Positions 11,368-21,203 of a DNA stretch of 64,000 bases are shown piece by piece. Source of the DNA: Sthenelais limicola (taxonomy: Eukaryota; Annelida; Polychaeta; Phyllodocida; Sigalionidae). A model generated the notes under the pieces. That model worked only from the letters and a program-made list of their open reading frames with translations. It searched no databases and was not told where the DNA came from. The position numbers and the translations under genes were made by a program. The stretch's first letter is position 1; every line of letters starts with the position of its first letter. The stretch spans positions 16,489,708-16,553,707 of the forward strand of contig OW804094.1 in NCBI GenBank assembly GCA_942159475.1. The letters run 5' to 3'.

Positions 11368-11685
11368 TGCTCGCTTGTGCTTAAGAGTAGGTGTAACAGC
11401 TCAGGGTAGGGAGTAGGTGTAGCTGGGTGGAGGGGTGTAGTAGTAGTGGAGGGGTGTAGGTGGGTGGAGGGGTGTAGTAGTAGGATGGAGGGGTGTAGGT
11501 GGTGGAGGGGTGAGTTGCTCGCTTGTGCTTAAGAGTAGGTGTAACAGCTCAGGGTAGGGAGTAGGTGTAGTTGGGTGGAGGGGTGTAGTAGTTGGGTGGA
11601 GGGGTGTAGTAGTAGTGGAGGGGTGGTGTAGGTGGTGGAGGGGTGTAGGTCGGTGGAGGGGTGGAGTAAAGGTTATATGCGGGGA
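11368..11685. repeat. GT/GA-rich minisatellite with about 145-bp higher-order duplication
   Basis: The block from GAGTTGCTCGCTTGTGCTT through GGGAGTAGGTGTAG appears at about 11360 and again at about 11512. It is followed in both by variable numbers of GGTGGAGGGGTGTAG units. The proline-rich minus-strand frames are a by-product. Confidence 0.8.
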
Positions 11686-11699
11686 ATAAAGGGTGGTCT

Positions 11700-11889
11700 C
11701 CACTGGCTGTGGTAAGCTCTGCGGTAAGCCTTGTGATGGTGCTGTGATGGTGAGAAGTTGTGAGGTCCTGCCTACATGGCCAGTGAACCATGTAGGCAAG
11801 GACCTCATCATTCCTCTCCACCTACAGAACCAGCACACACCATCGAAAGGCTTACTGTAGAGCTTACTGCAGCCAGTGGAGACCACCCT
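11700..11889. mobile_element. MITE-E copy 2, TSD TAA
   Basis: Left end AGGGTGGTCTCCACTGGCTG and right end CAGTGGAGACCACCCT, TAA on both sides (11697-11699, 11890-11892). It sits directly against the minisatellite on its left. Confidence 0.88.
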
Positions 11890-11997
11890 TAAAGCCCTGT
11901 TTCCACCTGGCCGATCATTTCCATGTAGGGTGGTTTGGAGGAGAACCATAGTGTTGTCAGGTCAGTGAAGATGTATGGAAATTGAGTTGAGCCGTTA

Positions 11998-12040
11998 GCC
12001 GTTAGCTGTTTGCCATTAGCCGTTAGCCATTACAGCCTAG
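11998..12040. repeat. Short (GCCGTTA)n-like tandem
   Basis: GCCGTTA/GCCATTA words repeat six times in about 40 bases. Confidence 0.6.
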
Positions 12041-12120
12041 GCCCAAACCCTCAGATCAGATAAGAATGGTATGTCAGTGATTAGACACCTACTTCACTAA
12101 CCGGTTTCATGGCCTAGGAC

Positions 12121-12232
12121 TCAGTGTTCTAATAGGAATATAATGACATTTTGCGGTCTTAATGGAATTATAAAGGCACTTTGCTGTTTGAGGCGAGAGG
12201 CTTTTCCTTTCGTTTGAAGGGACTCTCTCCAC
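12121..12232 (-). repeat. Repeat K copy 1
   Basis: About 110 bases matching 52527-52636 in reverse complement: AGTGTTCTAATAG, ATAATGACATTTTG, TTAATGGAATTATAA, GGCGAGAGGCTTTTCC and AGGGACTCTCTCC are all shared. Class unknown. Confidence 0.8.
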
Positions 12233-12722
12233 TTTGGGCCTTGAATGGTTAGCTCAATGCCTCCCATCAATCCTGGATAAATCCAATCATCAGTGCCTTT
12301 TACCATACGTCAGCAGACCGTCCCACTTGAAAATGTTGGCTAAGTGGACACAGGTCTTAAATTGACCTGGGGTTAAACATTGGCTTATGACAAGTCATTA
12401 CTTTTAATTCAATAATAATAAAAATTGAATCTTAATTATATTTGATAAGTATTAGTTCTAATAATAGTCCCGCTTTAATTAAAAATATTTCAAACAACGG
12501 ATTATCATTGTAAATTCCTTTTCTGCTTTTTAACGTTGCTGCCAATAGTTGTAGATTAATAATAGGGCCCTTATGTGCTACTCGGGTCATGGTAACATCA
12601 GTGGGCCCTGTGTCTGTGAGAGTTTTTACGAGGTGGGTGATCATAAAATATCTTTGAAGTCAAGGCTATGAAAGGTTTTTTTCATGACAAGTGGTTCAAG
12701 AATCCCCCCTCCTCATCTCTGT
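12233..12722. other. Unannotated sequence
   Basis: No repeat or gene recognised. Confidence 0.4.
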
Positions 12723-12955
12723 GGGTCAGATTGACAGAAGATGTACAATTTGCTTTCACCAATCCTTTCAAATAACCCAAATTTAAGTGAAAAGTGAGGT
12801 TCAAAATGCAGTTTAACACAATGAAAGAGATATTTTCAATCAACACAATGCCAAAGATACTCGGACATACCCATTATTTATAATTTTTCTGTCTAGTTTA
12901 ACAAGTTACCTAATTTGTAGAGTTGCCGATTGTGCATTTTCTGAAAATCTGACCC
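12723..12955 (-). mobile_element. MITE-A copy 13 (subfamily e)
   Basis: Left end GGGTCAGATTGACAGAAG, interior AATCAACACAATGCC and CCGATTGTGCATTTTC, right end ATCTGACCC. Flanks CTGT and CAGT differ by one base. Confidence 0.9.
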
Positions 12956-12984
12956 CAGTAGTAATAGTAATATCTATAGAACTA

Positions 12985-13040
12985 CCAGTAGAGAGAGAAG
13001 GAAGAGAGAGAGAGAGAGTGAGAGGGTGAGTGAAAGAGAG
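12985..13040. repeat. GA-rich simple repeat
   Basis: (GA)n interrupted tract. Too simple to classify. Confidence 0.7.
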
Positions 13041-13193
13041 AGTGAGTCTACCATTACACTCAATACTAGATGGAAGGCCGGACTGACTAAGTATAGGTGG
13101 ATGTGATAAATGACATTCCTTTATTGTCCACTCAAATTCCAAGGCGTAGGAAATATATCTTATATTTTATATAGGTTATAACTAAGAATATAT

Positions 13194-13428
13194 GGGTCAG
13201 ATTTTCAGAAAATGGACAATTGGCAGCTTTATACATTTAGTAAATTTTGCTAAATTAGTCTACGAAATGATGAATACCGAGTTTATCTGAGTATATTTGG
13301 TATTGTTTTGGTTTAACATAACCGTTCTGCTATTTTAAACTGTATTTAAAACTTTATTTCTGTCTTAAATGTGGGTTATTTGAGACGATTGTTGAAGGCG
13401 AATTGTCCATTTTCTGGAAATCTGACCC
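13194..13428 (+). mobile_element. MITE-A copy 14 (subfamily h-like), TSD ATAT
   Basis: Left end GGGTCAGATTTTCAGAAA, interior TATTGTTTTGGTTTAACATA, right end TGGAAATCTGACCC, ATAT on both sides. Confidence 0.93.
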
Positions 13429-14188
13429 ATATGGTCATTTAAGACCCCCTTAGAACCCCCATCTCTAAATCCAGTCGAGTTCCTAAGAGAGGTGCAGTAG
13501 GCTCCCATTAGATAGAGCACTAGATGGATGGCAGGCCTGACTAAGTATAGGCCCCCTTGATAAATTCCATACATACCCACTCCTCTCCCATACCTTCATC
13601 CCCTATACTCTCTATTGCACTCTTTCCCCAAGCCTCCACAAGCCTCCGAAACAGTTGTTAAATAACTTAAGGGGACATGAGAAGAGTAGGGTGTATAATT
13701 TTGATTGATTACTCTAAATAAAGGGTTATAATGTACTTATGTATAGAGGGAAGACGGATTTTACTTCCGTTTTGATCGTGATTTATTGTACGTGAAGTGA
13801 CAGGTTAAAAGGCCAAGTGGAAAGGGCATCAAAACTTTTGTTCATACATCTTGGACATTGATACAATGAAACTCTTCGTCCGTAGAATGTATTCACACTG
13901 GAAACGACAGCTGCAATAATCACAATTTAGTTATTTCTAAGTTTTCCAATAAACTCATTCATTAAACGCAGCAGAGTAATTTTAATAATATGTATTAACC
14001 TGTAGCTTTGCTATGCTAGTTTTTGTATTTCTATCCTAGACTACGTTAAACAAAAGAAAATTATTATTTATCCTAGATGTTTCGACCCTTTTTACTTGGA
14101 TTCCCATGAAATTATTACTTGTGACAATGGTTCCAATAAAATTTATTAAAAAAAGAAAATGATGAAACAAATTCATATTCTAAGCATA
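13429..14188. other. Unannotated stretch
   Basis: 760 bases with no shared repeat and no recognisable coding frame. Confidence 0.4.
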
Positions 14189-14400
14189 TGTGATGTGTTT
14201 CAGGTGAATGAGTCACAATTCGTATTTTCCAAAGTCATTTATTTACAATATCTCTTGTTCTCATAATTTAGGTATCCTTGAGGTTGCATGAATACATGTA
14301 CCACATTTCAAGACTGTGTATTCAATATTCTCATGCGTTTCTAAGTTATATTTAGCTACTTTACTTGTAAATGTCCACCCAGAAATATTCAGAATCACAT
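14189..14400 (+). mobile_element. MITE-B fragment (left half)
   Basis: Begins ATGTGATGTGTTTCAGG and runs through the TAGGTATCCTTGAGG and TTAGCTACTTTACTTGTAAA blocks, then stops in GAAATATTCAGAATC. A truncated copy lying 95 bases before a complete one. Confidence 0.8.
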
Positions 14401-14494
14401 ATGCTACAGAGATGGCTGTTACCTAGCCTGAGGCATGTGATATCTGTTATCATCCCATGGTATAAATGATACCGTGGCTGATCACATAACCCAT

Positions 14495-14902
14495 ATGTGA
14501 TGTGTTTCAGGAAAATGAGTTGTAAGTCGCAAAATTGATATCTTTCAAAATGGTTTTTATCACAAGATCTCTTCATTCAAATGTTCTGATTTTTAGAGGC
14601 CTTAGCACTTATAGTCATATAAATCCATGTAACAAATTTCAGGACATTGTATTAAATATATCTTCGCATTTTGAAGGCCTTCGTATGGAGTATATATAGT
14701 TACTTTATTGGTAATTACCCATCCAGAAACATTGCAAACTTTTTTTTTCAAAACATTATCAAATTTAAAATATAGAAATACATATTAGGTGTTCTAGTGT
14801 TTACTCTCATTGGAATCGGCTTGATCTCCTCTTTTCAAATATGGTGATATCTCAAAATCCTTTTTTGCGACTTATGACTCATTTTCCTAAAACGGATCAC
14901 AT
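14495..14902 (+). mobile_element. MITE-B, near-complete copy
   Basis: About 408 bases. Left end ATGTGATGTGTTTCAGGAAA with GTCGCAAAATTGATAT. Right end TTGCGACTTATGACTCATTT then CCTAAAACGGATCACAT. These are long imperfect inverted terminal repeats around an AT-rich, non-coding interior. Its TSD is not resolved here. Confidence 0.85.
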
Positions 14903-14964
14903 ATGGCTTCTCATCTATAATTCTGGACTCTGATGATTAAATGCAGATACTATGGCGATTAAAT

Positions 14965-15204
14965 AGGTCAGATTTTCAGAAAATGCACAATTTGTCTTCA
15001 GCAATCCTCTCAAATAACACAAATTTAAGACAATAATGATGTTCAAAATTCAGTTTAACACAACCAAACATATTGTTTGAACCAAGGCAATACCAAATGT
15101 AGCCTACCCAGATATGCCTAGTTTTTACCATTTTTCAGTCTAATTTAGCAGAATTTACTAAATATGTAGATCTGCCGATTTTACATTTTCTGAAAATCTG
15201 ACCC
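14965..15204 (-). mobile_element. MITE-A copy 15 (subfamily f), TSD AAAT
   Basis: Left end AGGTCAGATTTTCAGAAA, interior TTGTTTGAACCAAGGCAATA, right end GAAAATCTGACCC, AAAT on both sides. Confidence 0.92.
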
Positions 15205-15652
15205 AAATATAATTAAATATATAACATAAACATAATATTGCCACCTGGCAAATATATAGAATAAAAGCAAATTCGGTGTAAAACATGGACTTAAAAATGA
15301 AATGTTGCCGCTCGAAAAACTACCTTACAGATTATCAAAGAAAATGTATTAACATTAAATTTTTATCTTTCTCATACCGATAAAATCCTCTATACTAGTC
15401 TTGAGTTGCCTGCTTGCATGCTTGCTATTGTAAAGCTGGATGTATTCGTATCAAGTTCCCTACTTATCTAATACTCTCTACCCAGTATCAGGCAGGGAAG
15501 ATCCCATTGCTACCGCAGGCTGAAGTGTTATAATTGCAACTCGATCTCCAGTGGAATATTACCTTGATGAATACGGCATCATAAACATATCACTGGGGGA
15601 TGGTGAGCGAAGGAGAAGTAGGGCGAGGGGAAGGTGTTGTATGGCTCTTAAA
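15205..15652. other. Unannotated sequence
   Basis: No shared repeat or gene recognised. Confidence 0.4.
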
Positions 15653-16007
15653 GGGTCAGATTTTTAGAAAATGCACAATCTACAGTTCTGCACATCTACT
15701 AAATTCTGCTAAATTAGAGTGTAAAATGATAAATACTAGGTATATTTGAGTGTATGCTGTATTGTATTCATTCAAAAAATCTGTTTGGTTCTGTTGAACT
15801 GTATTGGTAGCTCTACGCATCTGGGAAATTCTGCTAAATAAGGCTGAAAAAGGATGAATACCGGGTATATCTGAGTATATTTGGTATCGCATTGATTTAA
15901 CGTATCAGTTCTGTTAAATTGCATTTTGAAGCTCATTTTCGTCTTAGATTTGGATTATTTGAGAAGATTATTGGGTAAGATCTAAAAATCTTACCCAAAT
16001 CTGACCC
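15653..16007 (+). mobile_element. MITE-A copy 16, composite of two copies (c then a)
   Basis: Begins as subfamily c (GGGTCAGATTTTTAGAAA, TTCATTCAAAAAATCTG). At about 15805 it switches back to the start of an a-type copy (GTAGCTCTACGCATCTG). The right end is rearranged: GGGTAAGATC...ATCTTACCC forms a small hairpin before AAATCTGACCC. Either one copy inserted in another and part was lost, or two recombined. Confidence 0.8.
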
Positions 16008-16315
16008 ATAGAAATTAAAGCCACGATACAGTACCACTGTGTATAGAAGATTGATATATGCCTCGCCCGAATGGAGGACCTTTGAACCTATGTTCAATTT
16101 CACCAGTTCAATCTTGTATTTGAGCATATAAAACTCCAACTTGATAAACCTTTTTAGTGACCTCAACGTTATCAATTTTCTTAATCACATTCTAGCAACT
16201 TTTTCAGAGACTTGAAGCCAAAATCTATTTTTTTTTTCTATCACCATTCCTCAATATCAGCCTAATAACTCCCTCATGGTGTAACATTCTTGCATTGCAC
16301 TATTGTACGATATTT
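16008..16315. other. Unannotated sequence
   Basis: Nothing recognised. Confidence 0.35.
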
Positions 16316-16548
16316 GGGTTGGTTTTTCAGAAAATGTACAATTCGCCTTCACCAATCCTCTCAAATAACTCACATGTAAGACAGAAATAAGGTGTAAAAT
16401 ACAGTTTAACATAGTAAAACAGACATCAAACCAACACAAAACAAAATATACTTAGACATACTCGGTATTCATCATTTTTCATCCTAATTTATCACAATAT
16501 ACTAGATGTATAAAGCTGCCAATTATACATTTTCTGACGATCTCACCC
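16316..16548 (-). mobile_element. MITE-A copy 17 (subfamily h)
   Basis: Left end GGGTTGGTTTTTCAGAAA, interior ATCAAACCAACACAAAAC, right end GACGATCTCACCC. No exact TSD. Confidence 0.88.
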
Positions 16549-16619
16549 ATGATTTTGTCCTTAGCAAATGCATCAGTTTATGCACGAACCCTGGAACCAC
16601 TCAACACTCATGATCGTAA

Positions 16620-16675
16620 ATTTACAATAGTGCATACAGACCTTTAAGATACGATCGATCTTATCGGGAAGATAT
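16620..16675 (+). repeat. 162-bp duplication unit 1, left part (interrupted by MITE-A)
   Basis: TTACAATAGTGCATACAGACC, CTTTAAGATACGATCGATC and GGGAAGATAT match 17020-17073. The unit resumes at 16912 after the inserted MITE. Confidence 0.9.
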
Positions 16676-16907
16676 GGGTCAGATTTTCAGAAAATGTACA
16701 ATGCGCCTTCACTGATTCTCTCAAATAACCCATACTTAAGACAAAAATGAGCTTCAGAATGCACTTTAACGTAACTGAACTAATACTTTAAATCAATGCG
16801 ATATTAAATATACTCAGATTTACCCGGTATTCTTCATTTTTCAGCCTTTAACAGAATTTCCTAAATGTGTAGAGCTGCCAATTGTACAATTTCTGAAAAT
16901 CGGACCC
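16676..16907 (-). mobile_element. MITE-A copy 18 (subfamily a) with proven empty site, TSD ATAT
   Basis: Flanked by ATAT at 16672-16675 and 16908-16911. The duplicated locus at 17070-17073 has a single ATAT in the same context (GTGAAG-ATAT-AGTGCAACGGG) and no element. Insertion size and 4-bp duplication are therefore read directly. Confidence 0.97.
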
Positions 16908-16911
16908 ATAT

Positions 16912-17106
16912 AGTGCAACGGGTTCAGAGGGCCCGTTGCACTATTTCCCCGAATACTCACTTGTTCTCTTTCCTTTTCACTATTCTCACGTTCTTTCTAA
17001 GCATATTTCTCGTTTCTTTACAATAGTGCATGTACAGACCTTTAAGATACGGTCGATCTTAGCGTGAAGATATAGTGCAACGGGTTCAGAGGGCCCGTTG
17101 CACTAT
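16912..17106. repeat. Tandem duplication with GTGCAACGGG palindrome, period 162
   Basis: The near-palindrome AGTGCAACGGG/CCCGTTGCACT occurs at 16912-16945 and 17072-17105. CTAAGCATATTTCTCGTTTC also occurs twice (about 16998 and 17148). After subtracting MITE-A copy 18, the unit is 162 bases. The second palindrome is perfect at its arms and could extrude as a hairpin. Confidence 0.88.
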
Positions 17107-17189
17107 ATCCACCAATTCCATCATTGTTCTCTTTCTCACTCTCTTTCTAAGCATATTTCTCGTTTCTTTCCTCTCACCTCTAAGAATAA

Positions 17190-17584
17190 ACACTTCTCCC
17201 CTCTCTCTCTCCCTCTCCCTCTAAAGGCTGCCCACCACAAAGTGGTTTCATTTGGGTGGAGGACAGCTAACTGGGCACGGTCCACTCCGGGTCAAGCTGC
17301 CATGTACTGGTCAGTTTAATCCTAGGGGGGATCAGGGTAGATCAGGATAGATTAAGCCCGTGATTTGTGACCGTTGTCAGGGAACACCTGAGATGCTGGT
17401 GCTTTGGTTGCCATGGTGAACCCTGGAGGTAGAGTCATGGAGGACAGGGAGGAGGAGAGGGGAGAGGGAAGATCTGGTTTCAGAAGTGGCTTATTTTCCA
17501 TGCTTGCCAATATGGCTTCGTTTCTTTTTTGTGTCGGTTTCTTTTTGCATCAGCGGTTGGGATATGTATTGTACATCTATATAT
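17190..17584. other. CT-rich then unannotated sequence
   Basis: A pyrimidine-rich run to about 17225, then unique sequence to the next MITE. A small open frame (17404-17661) runs into the MITE and is not a gene. Confidence 0.4.
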
Positions 17585-17819
17585 GGGTCAGGTTTTCAGA
17601 AAATGTACAATTGGCAGCTCTACGCTTTAAGGGAATTCTCCTAAATTTGGCTGGAAAATGAAGAATACCAGGTATATCTGAGTATATTTGGTATCACATT
17701 GATTTAAAGTATCAGTTCTGTTATGATAAACTGCATTTCGAAGCTCATTTTTGTCTTAAATGTGGGTTATTCGAGAGGATTGGTGAAGGCCAATTGTACA
17801 TTTTCTGAAAATCTGACCC
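17585..17819 (+). mobile_element. MITE-A copy 19 (subfamily a), TSD ATAT
   Basis: Left end GGGTCAGGTTTTCAGAAA, right end GAAAATCTGACCC, ATAT both sides. Confidence 0.94.
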
Positions 17820-18009
17820 ATATATTCAAAGGTAGGGGAGCAAGAATGGACATTCTGGTATGTTACAGGTGTAAATTATGTCAGGTATTAATTCATTTCC
17901 TGTTGAATATTGAAAGCATTTCATAATAGTTGGTTTCTCATATTAGTTACGGACCCGTACACTGAATAGAACGCGACCTCCTGGATGTGCTGTGTTATAT
18001 GTGTTACAT

Positions 18010-18160
18010 TGTTTTTATTTTACATTGTTTAACAATTTATCTGTTATATGATAAACATATAAATCTTAATAAGTAGAGGGTCCTGTCGGAAGAACTGTCT
18101 CTGACAGTGACATGAGACCCATTCTCCATATTAGCCATAAATATGTGACATGGAAAATAC
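18010..18160 (+). repeat. Repeat M copy 1 (uninterrupted)
   Basis: Shares ACATTGTTTAA, ATCTGTTATATGATAAACAT, AATAAGTAGAGGGTCCT, CGGAAGAACTGTCTC and GAGACCCATTCTCCAT with 34545-34700. Here ACATGGAAAATAC is continuous; in copy 2 repeat D is inserted at that point. Confidence 0.85.
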
Positions 18161-18190
18161 AAGTTTATGTCTAACATGGTTCGTTTATTA

Positions 18191-18435
18191 TAGGGCTACT
18201 CCACTATAGGTAAAAAACGGCGCCGACAGGCAAAATTCATCACCGACATGACTAAAAAATTCTAAAAATTCGGCGCACACAAATCACCAGTGGAAGAGGG
18301 GTAAAATAGGTTGTCGGCAACACATTTATTCGTTGCCAACAATTGCAAAATATCTAACTTGATTAGATATTTCGTGGCAAAAAAATTCGTTGCAGCCGTT
18401 TTTTGCCGTTTTTTTTCCATAGTGGAGTCCCTGCA
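18191..18435 (+). mobile_element. MITE-F copy 1, Harbinger-like, TSD TTA
   Basis: Left end TAGGGCTACTCCACTATAGG followed by TAAAAAACGGCGCC. The right end GCCGTTTTTTTTCCATAGTG/GAGTCCCTGCA is its inverse. TTA precedes (18188-18190) and follows (18436-18438). The interior TTGGCAAC/GTTGCC stretches are also self-complementary. It is inserted at the left edge of the 170-bp array. Confidence 0.82.
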
Positions 18436-18437
18436 TT

Positions 18438-19250
18438 ACAACAGAATATTTGTATATAGGTGAAAACACAATGCATAGACATATCAGGTTCACCAGTATA
18501 GAGTGGATAGAGAATGTAAGAGAGGGATAGAGAGAGCGAGAGAGAAAGGAGAGAGGAAACATAGATGGGTCAGATTTTCAGAAAATGTACAATTCAACAT
18601 CGCCATTCTTCTCAAATAACCCAGATTTTAGACGAAAATAAAGTTCAAAATACAGTTCAACATTACCAAACCGATTGCTAGAATCAATGCAATGTCAAAT
18701 ATACTAGAATTTCCCTAGTATTGACCAAATTGCAGCCTAATCTAGCAGAATTGACTAAATGTGTAAAGCTGCCAATTGTACATTTTCTGAAAATCTGACC
18801 CAGATAGAAGAAGGCTAAACTAGAATGATAGAAATATGATAAAAGCCAAGGTAATATAGATAAAACCACAATACAAAGAAATATTAGGTTCACCAGGAGA
18901 GAGAGAAGAGAGAATGTGAGAGAGGGAAGGAAATAGAAGGAATTAAAGAGAGAGAGATAGGAAAGAGAAAACATCTATAGATAGTTAAACTACAATGATA
19001 GAAATATAATAAAAGCCAAGGTACTATAGGTGAAAAACACAATAATAGACATATTAGGTGCACCGGGAGAGCTAGGATAATAAAGAATGTAAGAGAGAAA
19101 AGAAGGAAAGAGACAGAGCGAGAGAGATAGGAGAGAGGGAACATCTATAGATAGTTAAACTAGAATGATAGAAATATAATAAAAGCCAAGGTAATATAGA
19201 TGAAAACACAATACATCGACCTGTTGGATACACTAGGAGAGTGGGTGTGT
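18438..19250. repeat. 170-bp tandem array, about four units
   Basis: GCCAAGGTA recurs at 18845, 19015 and 19185, giving a period of 170. Each unit has GATAGAAATATAATAAAAGCC, AAAACACAATAC, a GGTTCACC(A/G)G block, a GA-rich tract and AACATCTATAGATAGTTAAAC. The first unit is interrupted by MITE-A copy 20. Minus-strand Ser/Leu-rich frames are artefacts of the array. Confidence 0.88.
18567..18801 (-). mobile_element. MITE-A copy 20 (subfamily b) inside the 170-bp array, TSD AGAT
   Basis: AGAT flanks both ends (18563-18566, 18802-18805). Sister units of the array carry the uninterrupted site ATCTATAGATAGTTAAAC, so this copy entered after the array began to expand and was not copied with it. Confidence 0.95.
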
Positions 19251-19254
19251 GAGA

Positions 19255-19515
19255 GAGAGAGGGAACTGAGCCAGGCAGAGCTCTCTCTGTCCTCCAGTAC
19301 CTTTTATTATTCCTCTCATCTCCTCCCCTCCCCTCCCTGACAGACAAGCTGCCAATAAAAGCCCACTTTTAAAGCACTTTCACTGGACTCTCTCTCCCCT
19401 CACCTCCATCCTCATTCAATTCAACAATTCAACCAACTCCCCCCACTTTACCTCCTCCTCCCCCCTCCTCCCTTTTCTCCCTCTCCTACTCCTCACCAAC
19501 GATTTGTTTCCCAAC
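19255..19515. other. GA- and then CT-rich low-complexity sequence
   Basis: A GA-rich start passes into a long pyrimidine-rich run (CTCCTCCCCCCTCCTCC-like). No gene recognised. Confidence 0.5.
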
Positions 19516-19627
19516 TAATCAATAAAAGCTTCAAGGAAATTTTAAACGCATGAAAACTGTTTTAACATTCTCCGATCACTGTCTGTCGTTCGTTTTCAAT
19601 GGCCATTATGGTTCGTTTGGCATTGCA

Positions 19628-19800
19628 GGGTTCTAGTGGGGAGGGGGTTGGGGTAACATTGTATTACTGTTCTAGGGGGAGGGGGTTGGGGTAACAATGT
19701 AATATTGTTCTAGGGGGAAGGGGTGGGGTGCTTGGGGGTGGGGGGCTTTTAGCAGACGACAATTGGAGCGGGGGGATTTTAGCAGACGACAATTTTCACC
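19628..19800. repeat. G-rich short tandem and duplicated GCAGACGACAATT word
   Basis: GTTCTAG plus GGGGAGGGGGTTGGGGTAAC repeats with a period near 45 in two to three units. Next, TTTTAGCAGACGACAATT is repeated at about 19745 and 19776. The G runs make this a G-quadruplex candidate. Confidence 0.75.
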
Positions 19801-20318
19801 ACCGGTATTCATAACTAATAACTAAAATCTGTGTTTGCACAATTGTATTCATCATTGCTCATCCAACTCCACATGCGTTTACTCACGGCGGGAAGTAATC
19901 TTTCAAAGTGCCCCGGTAGCTCTTGTTGCTCTTGTTTTCAATCCAAACGATTATAACGTCCTCCCCTTACGTCCTTTACGTCCCAGCTCACGTAAAGGCC
20001 GTAAGAGTGAGAGAGAGAGTGAGTGAAATTCAACTAAAGGTATTATGATAGGCTCTCGTCCATACCCAATGACACCTATTGAACTCACTTCAATCACTAA
20101 TGGTTGCCATGGCAACACGCAGGATACGGAAACGGTGTAACAAGCGCATGCGTGTTGGTCGATAGCATGGAGTGGTCGGAGGAGGAAATTTGGTGGCAAA
20201 AAGTATTGATTTTCACAGCGGGGGCGGACGGCTACAAGGCGATGGATTATAATCATGAAAGGCATAAATTTACGCTAGCAGACGACATTTTTTGGCAGGG
20301 TTTAAAGACATAAAACGC
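19801..20318. other. Unannotated, comparatively GC-rich stretch
   Basis: Open frames on both strands overlap (19835-20026, 19951-20265, 20104-20313) with no recognisable domain. The composition, including GCGCATGCG near 20141, is less AT-rich than the surroundings. Confidence 0.4.
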
Positions 20319-20322
20319 AGAT

Positions 20323-20558
20323 GGGTCAAATCTTCAGAAAATGCATAATTCGCCTTCACCAATCCTCTCAAATAACCCACATTTAAGACGAAAATAAGCT
20401 TCAAAATGCTGTCTAGCATAACAGAACTGACACTTTAAATCAATGCAATACCAAATATACTCAGATATACCCGGTATTCTTCATTTTTTCAGTCCAATTT
20501 AGCAGAATTTTCCAAATGTGTACAACTGCCAATTGTACATTTTCTGAAAATCTGACCC
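20323..20558 (-). mobile_element. MITE-A copy 21 (subfamily a), TSD AGAT
   Basis: Left end GGGTCAAATCTTCAGAAA, right end GAAAATCTGACCC, AGAT on both sides. Confidence 0.94.
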
Positions 20559-20889
20559 AGATATGTGTTTATCAGTCCGATTCACTCTTACCGCAAGCGT
20601 AACTGAGGGGAGGGGGGAAAGAGAGGATTTCATTTCATTTCAAGAATTCTTTTATTGCTGATGTTTTTATAAATAGGTAATTTGATTCTGAATAAACGGT
20701 TCTCCTGAATAATCAGTTCTTCCGACGAGTGCCTTGATTCTTGCTTTTGTCTTAAATCCTGGGTACAAACTTTCAACATGAATAACAAGAAATAAATTAT
20801 AGTTTTAACAAGAGATGATTAAGATGTTATCAGGAGAAGGGACTTATAATACTGACGATCAGCGGTCTCATAGATTATAAAAAAATATA
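20559..20889. other. Unannotated stretch with possible retroposon tail
   Basis: Nothing certain. TTTTATTGCTG at about 20651 reads as AATAAAA on the minus strand, so an old retroposed 3' end is possible. Confidence 0.35.
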
Positions 20890-20962
20890 ATATATACCCT
20901 GAAGAAGGAGTAATGTGAACCCCGAAACGTCGGTATCTTATTTAACAAACCTCCACAAAGCA
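20890..20962 (+). ncRNA. Degenerate hammerhead-ribozyme-like motif, Penelope-type
   Basis: The order of elements fits a minimal type I hammerhead: helix I strand ATACC (20894-20898), core CTGAAGA (20899-20905, matching CUGANGA), a loop, core GAAA (20924-20927), a very short helix III ACGT, cleavage triplet GTC (20929-20931), then GGTAT (20932-20936), which pairs with ATACC. Helix II retains only GG/CC next to the cores, so activity is doubtful. Such short-helix-III hammerheads are known from terminal repeats of Penelope-like retroelements. This is probably a remnant of one. Confidence 0.45.
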
Positions 20963-20968
20963 CTATAT

Positions 20969-21203
20969 GGGTCAGATTTTCATAAAATGTACAATTGAAC
21001 TTCACCAATCCTCTCGAATAACCCAAATTTCAGACCAAAATAAAGTTCAAAATACAGTTCAACCTAACCAAACATATTGCTAGAATCAATGTAATGCAGA
21101 ATGTACCCGAATTTACCTTGCATTGACCAAATTTCAGCCTCATTTAGCAGAATATACTAAATGTGTACAGCTGCCATTTGTACATTTTCTGAAAAATTGA
21201 CCC
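20969..21203 (-). mobile_element. MITE-A copy 22 (subfamily b), TSD ATAT
   Basis: Left end GGGTCAGATTTTCATAAA, right end TCTGAAAAATTGACCC, ATAT both sides. It lies six bases after the hammerhead-like remnant. Confidence 0.93.

Noticed and set aside
14189..14217. GTTTCAG|GTGAAT at 14201 as a third recursive splice site
   Set aside because: It is a mutated MITE-B terminus (GTTTCAGGAAAATG) with a weak pyrimidine tract.
16672..16911. MITE-A as a Tc1/mariner element with TA target
   Set aside because: ATAT TSDs contain TA, but other copies duplicate AGAT, ACCT, CTTT and AAAC, so the target is a variable 4-mer.
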